NCBI GenBank assembly: GCA_002389175.1
Contig: DGNZ01000050.1
Location: 1 to 6,879, forward strand
DNA from: Rhodospirillaceae bacterium UBA4479
GTDB taxonomy: Bacteria; Pseudomonadota; Alphaproteobacteria; Rhodospirillales; Casp-alpha2
Direction of reading: 5' to 3'
Length of the DNA stretch: 6,879 bases
Shown one piece after another: positions 1 to 5,040 of this stretch. How positions within the stretch are numbered: position 1 is the stretch's first letter; every line of letters begins with the position of its first letter. Under the pieces are notes generated by a model that was not told the DNA's origin, made no database searches, and saw nothing but the letters and a program-made list of their open reading frames with translations. The position numbers and the translations under genes were made by a program.

Positions 1-301
1 CGATCCCACCACAAAAAGGTTTTTGGCAAATTACAGGAACGATTCCCGCAATCGCTTGTTTGATAATGCTCAAGTGCGTGGCCGGCGGTGTGACGATATC
101 TAAAAGGTCGGGGGTCAACTCGGACAGCATCTGTCCCACGTCGTCATAGGCTTTGCAGTTTGGATAAGCCTTGGCTCGGGCCTGGGCGATTGAAATATCC
201 AGATCGCACACCCCAACGATATCGACATCTAGGCGTGCCCATGCATCGTAATGGAACTGGGCAAAAAAGCCGCCACCGACGACAGCGATACGTTTGGTCA
301 T
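1..301 (-). CDS. Gfo/Idh/MocA-family NAD(P)-dependent oxidoreductase, N-terminal part (runs off left edge)
   Basis: The first 100 codons of a sugar/inositol-type dehydrogenase are visible; the 3' end lies outside the window. Translation from the ATG at 301 begins MTKRIAVVGGGFFAQFHYDA, a Rossmann GxGxxA/G nucleotide-binding loop after a first beta strand. VGVCDLD follows at about residues 30-36, where the acidic residue closing the second strand contacts the cofactor ribose. Next come DIVTPPATH at about 72-80 and VICQKPF at about 91-97; the latter is the family's E/Q-K-P motif with the conserved catalytic-site Lys. GAGG-like Shine-Dalgarno GAGG (CCTC at 309-312 on the plus strand) lies 7 bases upstream of the ATG. 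The substrate cannot be told from this half: members oxidise or reduce sugars, inositols and related compounds. It lies downstream of the DUF1127 gene on the same strand, 138 bases away, probably with its own promoter. Family assignment is secure; specificity is unknown. Confidence 0.88.
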   Translation of the reverse strand, partial: MTKRIAVVGGGFFAQFHYDAWARLDVDIVGVCDLDISIAQARAKAYPNCKAYDDVGQMLSELTPDLLDIVTPPATHLSIIKQAIAGIVPVICQKPFCGGI

Positions 302-416
302 GGAAATGCCTCAGGCGCTTTAACGTATGACATGAACTCGATCAGATGAACGCTCTTAGTTCACCCAGGTCTTGCTCAGTTTAATGTTAAAGCACCCAAG
401 GCACACAGTGTTTTTT

Positions 417-432
417 GTCGATTGCAATCGAC
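417..432. promoter_or_regulatory. Perfect 16-bp palindrome upstream of the Gfo/Idh gene, candidate operator
   Basis: GTCGATTGCAATCGAC reads identically on both strands. It sits between the DUF1127 stop and the Gfo/Idh start, about 116 bases upstream of the latter. A run of six T (411-416) precedes it on the plus strand, so on the minus strand, the direction of both flanking genes, it is followed by A residues. That argues against an intrinsic terminator and leaves a protein-binding site as the simpler reading. A second, weaker dyad (TTTAA-TG-TTAAA, 380-391) lies between it and the gene. Its role as an operator is inferred only from symmetry and position. Confidence 0.4.
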
Positions 433-439
433 GGTCCGA

Positions 440-694
440 TTACAAATTAATCGCGGTTTTGCGATGTTGCGGAATGTCATCGAATTCACGTTCAGCTTCG
501 ATGTTGGCGGCCTCGCGGGTGACACCAATATCGGCCAACGCGTCATCACTCAACCGGGTCAGATGTTCACGTTCTTTGCTAATCCGTAATTTCAGCAAAA
601 AGAACCGCCCTAAATCGACCAACCAAGGGCCGATGACCCCTGTCCGCCGGAATTCCATGCTCGCATAATTAAAATCTCTAAATATCTGGGCCAT
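440..694 (-). CDS. Small DUF1127 (YjiS-like) protein, 84 aa
   Basis: A short, basic protein typical of alphaproteobacteria. The DUF1127 signature lies in the middle: a hydrophobic/basic helix (FFLLKLRISK, about residues 31-40), then HLTRLSDDALADIGVTRE (about 44-61), which matches the family pattern of L-x-x-L-s-d-d-x-L-x-D-I-G-x-x-R. An acidic, charged tail follows. Many family members are 40-60 aa; this one carries an N-terminal extension of about 30 residues (MAQIFRDFNYASMEF). There is no signal peptide or clear membrane span. The start is well supported: GGAGAAG (699-705 on the plus strand) lies 4 bases before the ATG. Small DUF1127 proteins in other alphaproteobacteria have been tied to RNA turnover and to phosphate or stress responses, but nothing here shows which applies. 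It is divergent from the LysR gene and shares its 98-base upstream region. Confidence 0.85.
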   Translation of the reverse strand: MAQIFRDFNYASMEFRRTGVIGPWLVDLGRFFLLKLRISKEREHLTRLSDDALADIGVTREAANIEAEREFDDIPQHRKTAINL

Positions 695-715
695 TGAACT
701 TCTCCATATGTATGT

Positions 716-728
716 GGGGGCACTCCCC
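716..728. repeat. GC hairpin in the DUF1127 leader
   Basis: GGGG-GCACT-CCCC forms a 4-bp all-GC stem about 11 bases upstream of the DUF1127 Shine-Dalgarno site, on the transcript of that gene. It might affect mRNA stability or ribosome access. It is short, and no effect can be shown from sequence. Confidence 0.3.
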
Positions 729-754
729 GTTGAGAGAGAACATGCTCTTTTCCA

Positions 755-782
755 TTGTATTAGAGAAATGATTTTATATAAT
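755..782 (+). promoter_or_regulatory. Candidate promoter of the LysR gene (-35 TTGTAT, -10 TATAAT)
   Basis: A perfect -10 hexamer TATAAT lies at 777-782, with a poor -35 match TTGTAT at 755-760 and a 16-base spacer. Transcription would start near 789, only about 4 bases before the ATG at 793. That fits the absence of any Shine-Dalgarno sequence before that ATG. On the opposite strand TACAAT (759-754) could serve as a -10 for the divergent DUF1127 gene, so the two promoters may overlap. This is a prediction from hexamers only. Confidence 0.4.
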
Positions 783-792
783 CTTTGGCATT

Positions 793-1713
793 ATGAATAC
801 TAATGCAGAAAACACCCTGATCAGAAACATCGACGTCAGCTTGGCGCGCGCCTTTGTGGCGACAGCGGAAACGGGCAGCATGACTGCCGCCGCGCATCTG
901 TTGAACCTGACGCAGGGCGCTATTTCGCAACAGGTGAAACGGCTAGAGGAATTATTCGGCAAGCAGCTCTTTGATCGCGATCATCGGACGCTTTCACTGA
1001 CCGCAACGGGTGATCGTTTTTTACTTCATGCCCGCCGTTTGATCTCCATGAATGATGAGATTTGGGGATTAATGAGCGCCCCTGAGTTTGAAGGCACGGT
1101 CCGATTGGGTGTACCACGCGACATCATTCGCCCGTTTATTCCACCCATTTTACGAAGCTTTGGCGATTCATGGCCCAAGGTCCAAGTCGAACTGGTATGT
1201 AAATCAACACCAATACTTCGCGAGGCCCTTGGCAAAGGGGAAATCGATATCGCGTTAACCACGGAAACAGACACACCCTCGGCTGCTGAACGGCTATTAA
1301 GCGAAGACCTGGTTTGGATCGCAGGGCGCGGCGGCAAAGTCCGCCATGAAACACCACTGCCCATCACCATCACAGATGACACGTGTACGTTTAGATCCGC
1401 CATGCTGCGCGCACTCGAAGTCGCGGGCAAAGACTGGCGTCTGGTTGGGCCTGTCGGCACCAATGACGCTTTGTTAGCAACGGTAGAGGCTGACCTTGCC
1501 CTCGGCTCTTTGCTGCGCAGCACCGTACCGGAACACATAGATATCTTGGCACCTGATGAAAACTTGCCTGCGCTCAAGCCTTTTCACATCAATCTGTATA
1601 CACGGACCAGTCACTCAAACCCGGTGGTTTCGCAGCTTGCTGATCATATCCGCGATCAATTCGCCCGTAGGTTCCGCGCTGGTGTTGCTCCGATGCAGAG
1701 AAAAGCCAGCTAA
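793..1713 (+). CDS. LysR-family transcriptional regulator, 306 aa
   Basis: A full-length LysR-type DNA-binding regulator. The N-terminal winged helix-turn-helix covers about residues 16-73: LARAFVATAETGSMTAAAHL, then LNLTQGAISQQVKRLEELFG, then the wing LFDRDHRTLSLTATG. The linker helix follows (RFLLHARRLISMNDEIW). The effector-binding domain begins at about residue 100 with GTVRLGVPRD and includes GEIDIALTTE near residue 150, the usual sheet/hinge pattern. The length (306 aa) is standard for the family. The ATG at 793 has no ribosome-binding site but is preceded closely by TATAAT, suggesting a leaderless message. About 12 residues precede the usual family start, and no better in-frame start is visible. 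serA follows 67 bases downstream on the same strand, so co-transcription or control of serA is possible. The divergent DUF1127 gene is the other natural target. The effector is unknown. Confidence 0.93.
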   Translation: MNTNAENTLIRNIDVSLARAFVATAETGSMTAAAHLLNLTQGAISQQVKRLEELFGKQLFDRDHRTLSLTATGDRFLLHARRLISMNDEIWGLMSAPEFEGTVRLGVPRDIIRPFIPPILRSFGDSWPKVQVELVCKSTPILREALGKGEIDIALTTETDTPSAAERLLSEDLVWIAGRGGKVRHETPLPITITDDTCTFRSAMLRALEVAGKDWRLVGPVGTNDALLATVEADLALGSLLRSTVPEHIDILAPDENLPALKPFHINLYTRTSHSNPVVSQLADHIRDQFARRFRAGVAPMQRKAS

Positions 1714-1768
1714 CCTGATTGGTTGTTGAACCTATCGGTTGTGCGGGCTATCACCGGGCAACGCAACC

Positions 1769-1773
1769 GGGGG
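1769..1773 (+). promoter_or_regulatory. Ribosome-binding site deciding the serA start
   Basis: GGGGG lies 7 bases before the ATG at 1781. An upstream in-frame TTG at 1739 would add 14 residues (MCGLSPGNATGGPV) with no homology to SerA and has no Shine-Dalgarno sequence in front of it. The GTG at 1778 directly adjoins the ATG and is a minor alternative. The purine run is embedded in the palindrome GGGGCCCC, which could partly occlude it. Confidence 0.5.
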
Positions 1774-1780
1774 CCCCGTG

Positions 1781-3034
1781 ATGAGTGAAATCCAAAATCC
1801 ATCGTTACCCAAAAATTTGATCAAGGTGGTCCTTTTAGAGGGGATCAGCGAAACCGCTGTTGAGGTCTTTCACAATGCCGGATATCAGCAGGTTGAACGC
1901 CTCACGACGGCTTTGGATGGCGATGAACTCATCGACAAGATCAAAGATGCCCGCATTGTTGGTATCCGATCGCGCACTCAAGTCACAAAAGAGATTTTAA
2001 ACGCTGTCCCTCGTCTTATCGCTGTCGGCTGTTTTTCTGTTGGCACCAACCAAATCGATTTGGGAGCGGCACAACGACGTGGCGTGCCGGTCTTTAACGC
2101 ACCTTTTTCAAATACACGGTCTGTCGCCGAACTCACCATCGCTGAAATTATCATGCTGTTCCGTCGGACGTTTCCGCGGTCCATGTCAGCGCACCAAGGT
2201 GGTTGGGAAAAATCTGCGGCGCGCAGCAAAGAAATCCGCGGCAAAACTCTTGGCATCGTCGGATATGGCAACATCGGCACGCAATTGGCGATGCTCGCCG
2301 AAGCATTGGGCCTTCGGGTGGTTTACTACGACCACACAGACAAATTACGACACGGCAACGTCGAACCAACGGGTTCATTAGACGAGTTGCTGGCTCGATC
2401 AGATGTTGTTTCCCTGCATGTGCCGCAAACGCCAGAAACGCATATGATGATCGGCCCAGCACAAATCGCAAAAATGAAAGATGGCGCGTATCTGATCAAT
2501 AACGCACGTGGCACCGTGGTCGATATCGACGCCCTCGCCGATGCCCTTGAAAGCGGTAAATTGGGCGGTGCTGCGATTGATGTATTCCCGACTGAACCAT
2601 CATCTAATAACGATCCATTCAAATCGCGCTTACAGGGCATTGATAACGTCATTTTGACACCGCATGTCGGCGGCTCAACCGAAGAGGCACAGGAACGCAT
2701 TGGCCAAGAAGTTTCGCGCAAGTTGGTCGATTATTCAGATATCGGCACGACCATCGGCGCTGTTAACTTCCCAGAAGTACTGCTCCCACCTCGCCCTGCT
2801 GGTACACGTTTCTTGCAAGTCCAAAAAAACCTGCCCGGTGAATTGGGCCGGCTGAACGCGGTCTTCGCAAACCGGACGATCAACATTGCTGGACAGTATT
2901 ACCAAACCAAAGGCGACGTTGGTTATGTCGTTTTGGATGCAGATGGTGCTGTGCCCGATGCCGAAGAAATCATCAGCGATATTCGTGCCCTAGACGGCAC
3001 AGTCCGCGCCCGACTGGTCCATCGTATCGAATAG
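1781..3034 (+). CDS. serA: D-3-phosphoglycerate dehydrogenase (SerA), first step of serine synthesis
   Basis: A cytoplasmic enzyme that oxidises 3-phosphoglycerate to 3-phosphohydroxypyruvate with NAD+. From the ATG at 1781 the protein has 417 residues, close to the 410 of E. coli SerA, and it matches that type along its whole length: GCFSVGTNQIDL, FNAPFSNTRSVAEL, the NAD loop GYGNIGTQ (residues 161-168), LHVP, and INNARGTVVD. The catalytic set is present: Arg243 (in ARGTVVD), Glu272 (in FPTEP) and His295 (in TPHVGGSTEEAQE). A C-terminal ACT domain (about 342-417) would bind serine for feedback. Of the serine-contacting residues known from E. coli, both Asn are kept (QKN and INIAGQ), but the first His is Gln348. 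The protein ends RARLVHRIE where E. coli ends RARLLY. The stop (TAG) shares one base with the next start; see the junction finding. It may be co-transcribed with the LysR gene. Confidence 0.95.
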   Translation: MSEIQNPSLPKNLIKVVLLEGISETAVEVFHNAGYQQVERLTTALDGDELIDKIKDARIVGIRSRTQVTKEILNAVPRLIAVGCFSVGTNQIDLGAAQRRGVPVFNAPFSNTRSVAELTIAEIIMLFRRTFPRSMSAHQGGWEKSAARSKEIRGKTLGIVGYGNIGTQLAMLAEALGLRVVYYDHTDKLRHGNVEPTGSLDELLARSDVVSLHVPQTPETHMMIGPAQIAKMKDGAYLINNARGTVVDIDALADALESGKLGGAAIDVFPTEPSSNNDPFKSRLQGIDNVILTPHVGGSTEEAQERIGQEVSRKLVDYSDIGTTIGAVNFPEVLLPPRPAGTRFLQVQKNLPGELGRLNAVFANRTINIAGQYYQTKGDVGYVVLDADGAVPDAEEIISDIRALDGTVRARLVHRIE

Positions 3035-3825
3035 TGCTGACCGGGGCGGCGGCACAGCATCGCGATTTGGATCATCTCACACTGAGTATTCCGGATGGGG
3101 CTCATGTCAAAGTCACTGATGTCAGCGATGATTTGGGCAATCTTGTCGTTGCTGGTCCGAAATCGCGCGACACACTGGCAGGCCTTACTGATGCGGACCT
3201 GAGCAACGACAGCTTCAAATGGCTGACAGGGCAGAAGATTGAGGTCGCGGGTATTCCGCTGATTGCACTTCGCGTCAACTACGTCGGTGAATTGGGTTGG
3301 GAGCTTCACTGCCCGATGGACAAACTGGTTGAACTGTATCAGGCCGTCTGGGCCGCAGGCGAACCACACGGAATCGCCGATGTTGGTTCCTATGCCGTCA
3401 ACGCACTGCGGATGGAAAAAGCATACAAGGGTTGGGGGTCAGAACTGACCAACGAAATCACCATGATCGAAGCCGACTTGGAACGCTTTATCAAATTCGA
3501 AAAAGATGACTTCATCGGCAAGGCGGCCACTCTGCAACGCAAACAGGACGGCATTACGCAGGTCTGTGTTTACTGCGAATTGGATGCTGATGATTCCGAT
3601 GCACACGGCGGAGAGCCTGTACTTGATGGCGACAAAGTCATCGGCATCACAACTTCGGGTGGATATGGGTATGCGACCGGGAAAAGCCTGTTATTCGCTT
3701 ATGTCGATCCAGAATACGCCGAACCGGGCACGACCTTTAGCGTCGATATCCTGGCCGATGCCCGCACTGCAACGGTGTTGGCAGAACCCGCCTGGGATCC
3801 CGCTGCAGAACGATCACGCATGTGA
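3034..3825 (+). CDS. GcvT-like C-terminal part of a dimethylglycine/sarcosine dehydrogenase-type protein (5'-truncated remnant?)
   Basis: A 263-residue open frame from a GTG that overlaps the serA stop (TAGTG). It resembles the last third of FAD-dependent dimethylglycine/sarcosine dehydrogenases (about 800 aa), which pass a one-carbon unit to tetrahydrofolate. Seen here are: LTGAAAQHRDLDHL at the very start, VTDVSDDLGNLVVAGPKSRD (27-46), the Glu-containing YVGELGWELHCP (83-94), ALRMEKAYKGWGSEL (124-138), LERFIKFEKDDFIGKAA (149-165), and the C-terminal barrel with GITTSGGYGYATGKSL (204-219). It ends EPAWDPAAERSRM, a typical dehydrogenase tail. The whole FAD domain and the first part of the folate domain are missing, so it cannot be a complete GcvT (about 360 aa) or dehydrogenase. 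There is no Shine-Dalgarno before the GTG; translation would depend on reinitiation after serA. It is most likely a deletion remnant. A functional small protein or an assembly join is less likely. A hairpin follows it. Confidence 0.7.
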   Translation: MLTGAAAQHRDLDHLTLSIPDGAHVKVTDVSDDLGNLVVAGPKSRDTLAGLTDADLSNDSFKWLTGQKIEVAGIPLIALRVNYVGELGWELHCPMDKLVELYQAVWAAGEPHGIADVGSYAVNALRMEKAYKGWGSELTNEITMIEADLERFIKFEKDDFIGKAATLQRKQDGITQVCVYCELDADDSDAHGGEPVLDGDKVIGITTSGGYGYATGKSLLFAYVDPEYAEPGTTFSVDILADARTATVLAEPAWDPAAERSRM

Positions 3826-3832
3826 CACCCAT

Positions 3833-3876
3833 CAGCCCCACCCACTTAATGCTGGGTGGGGCTGTACTGTTATTTT
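3833..3876 (+). terminator. Strong hairpin terminator between convergent genes
   Basis: CAGCCCCACCCA (3833-3844) and TGGGTGGGGCTG (3853-3864) are perfect 12-base inverted repeats around an 8-base loop. A T-rich stretch (TGTTATTTT, 3868-3876) starts 3 bases after the stem. It lies 7 bases after the stop of the GcvT-like frame and just past the TAA of the SOD gene on the other strand. The T tract serves plus-strand transcripts. On the minus strand the stem is not followed by T, so termination there would be weaker, though the hairpin would still protect the 3' end. Confidence 0.8.
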
Positions 3877-4832
3877 GCGAGCGGCTCTGTGGCTCCGCCC
3901 ATCGCATGCCACGCGGCAATGCCACCTTTGAGGCGTTTGGCATTTAGGCCTCGCCGCTGCATTTCGCCGACGGCGTTACCGCTGACCTGATACCCATACA
4001 CACAGTATCCGATCATGGGCTGGTCTTTCGGCAGGTCTTCTATCCAAATTTCAATATTTTGTGGCGCGAGTGTCCGAGCATTTGAGATCTTGTCGCTGCG
4101 CTTGGCCATATCCTCGTCCAAACAAATATCCAAAAGCAGGGGCGCGTTACCCGATGCCATCATCCTCTGTAATTCTTCGACACTAACTTCATTGTCTTCA
4201 GTCAGGCCAGACTCGCCCGAAATGCCAATAGCATCCATGAAGCGCTTGGTCGGACGATCCCAATGCAGATTGTTCATAAAGGCTTCAACATACGCATCAG
4301 CATTGCTGCTGAAATCCATATGATAAGCGTGTTCATACATATCCAACGCCAGTATCGGAATACCGCCTGCAAGCGCATGAGTATAATCAGCTGACCATTG
4401 GTTGGATAATCGTTCGAACCGTGACGACCAAACCAATGACACCCACCCCAAACCGCCGCCAAGGGCACGACCCATAGCGGTAAATTCTGTTTTCCAATTC
4501 TCAAAGCTGCCGAAGTCTCGCGCAATCGCGTCCGCCAAGGGTCCCGTTGGATCAACGGTCGGCCCGCCAATTCCATCCGCGCCGCCCAAACAGTCAAAGT
4601 AAACTTCATGCAATATAACCGAATTCGCCGCGATTAATCGTTCACGACCCAGTCCGTTGAGATCATAGGTTGGCGTATTTTCTAATGGCACGCTCGATAG
4701 TTTTTCTTCTATCGCGATCAATCGCCGAAGTGCGCCGCCGTAATTGTTTTCATAATGACTGGCTAAAAGCCCTTCGGATAAACCGACCAAGCGCGGCGGT
4801 TTAAAGGGGATCGGCATAACAGGATAACTCAT
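3870..4832 (-). CDS. Fused Fe/Mn superoxide dismutase - rhodanese-like protein, 320 aa
   Basis: Two domains in one chain. Residues about 8-195 form an Fe/Mn superoxide dismutase, which converts superoxide to hydrogen peroxide and oxygen. All four metal ligands are in place: His26 (LLASHYENNYGG), His75 (SVILHEVYF), Asp164 and His168 (LALDMYEHAYHMDF); GGGLGWVSLVW is also typical. Four residues before the second His, where Fe enzymes carry Gln and Mn enzymes Gly, there is Ser71. Metal preference is therefore open; NQW or the His of YTHALAGG may supply the second-shell residue. Residues about 216-318 look like a rhodanese domain (VSVEELQRMM, LLLDI, RLKGGIAAW) with active-site Cys277 in YCVYGYQVS, an unusual loop compared with the common CxxGxRS. 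There is no signal peptide, so it is probably cytoplasmic. Start chosen at ATG 4832 (GGAGA 7 bases upstream, and the homology starts there); a GTG at 4907 is an alternative. Probably a single-gene unit. Confidence 0.9.
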   Translation of the reverse strand: MSYPVMPIPFKPPRLVGLSEGLLASHYENNYGGALRRLIAIEEKLSSVPLENTPTYDLNGLGRERLIAANSVILHEVYFDCLGGADGIGGPTVDPTGPLADAIARDFGSFENWKTEFTAMGRALGGGLGWVSLVWSSRFERLSNQWSADYTHALAGGIPILALDMYEHAYHMDFSSNADAYVEAFMNNLHWDRPTKRFMDAIGISGESGLTEDNEVSVEELQRMMASGNAPLLLDICLDEDMAKRSDKISNARTLAPQNIEIWIEDLPKDQPMIGYCVYGYQVSGNAVGEMQRRGLNAKRLKGGIAAWHAMGGATEPLAK

Positions 4833-4839
4833 TTCGTCG

Positions 4840-4844
4840 TCTCC
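4840..4844 (-). promoter_or_regulatory. Ribosome-binding site supporting the SOD start at 4832
   Basis: On the minus strand GGAGA precedes ATG (4832-4830) by 7 bases. A rival start, GTG at 4907-4905, also has a purine-rich GGGAG 8 bases upstream (4920-4916). It would add 25 residues (METDTISSHS and onward) that do not look like SOD. A candidate -10 TACAAT at 4896-4891 lies between the two, which would leave the GTG outside the message. Confidence 0.5.
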
Positions 4845-4962
4845 AATAGGAGTCACGTGATGACCAGAAAGACGCTTGGAATGTGATGAGATTGTATCCG
4901 TTTCCACAAAGCGTACTCCCGGCGATAACGTACCGTGAGCGGACCTTGGGCGAATGCCTAAT

Positions 4963-4981
4963 GGGGTGACCGCGTGACCCC
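4963..4981. repeat. Symmetric repeat GGGGTGACCGCGTGACCCC in the SOD/aminotransferase gap
   Basis: This 19-base element is both an inverted repeat (GGGGT...ACCCC with inner AC...GT) and a direct repeat (GTGACC twice, 8 bases apart). It lies in the 208-base gap (4833-5040) between the aminotransferase stop and the SOD start, about 130 bases upstream of the SOD start. The gap also holds an 8-bp palindrome TCACGTGA (4853-4860). No gene is evident in the gap. An operator controlling the SOD gene is the obvious guess but is unsupported beyond position and symmetry. Confidence 0.35.
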
Positions 4982-5040
4982 GATGTACAGATCAATAGCG
5001 CAAGATGTTGGTTTAGACAACGGACGTCGTCTGAAGACGG

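Noticed and set aside
417..432. Palindrome as an intrinsic terminator of the DUF1127 gene
   Set aside because: On the minus strand the hairpin is followed by A residues, not T; the T run is on the wrong side.
768..803. Eleven-codon upstream frame (MILYNLWHYEY) overlapping the LysR start, possible leader peptide
   Set aside because: It starts upstream of the transcription start implied by the perfect TATAAT and has only a weak AGAG before its ATG. Aromatic/Leu-rich content is expected from AT-rich promoter DNA.
1739..1780. N-terminal extension of SerA from the TTG at 1739
   Set aside because: No ribosome-binding site, no resemblance to SerA, and a better ATG with GGGGG at 1781.
2326..2721. 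131-codon open frame on the minus strand inside serA
   Set aside because: It lies wholly within the well-matched serA coding frame, has a Ser/Arg-rich composition with no recognisable domain, and is a shadow of codon usage. The same holds for the other long antiparallel frames in this window.
5028..5039. CGTC-TGAA-GACG hairpin just after the aminotransferase stop, possible terminator
   Set aside because: Only a 4-bp stem with a tetraloop and no T tract on the minus strand; too weak to call.
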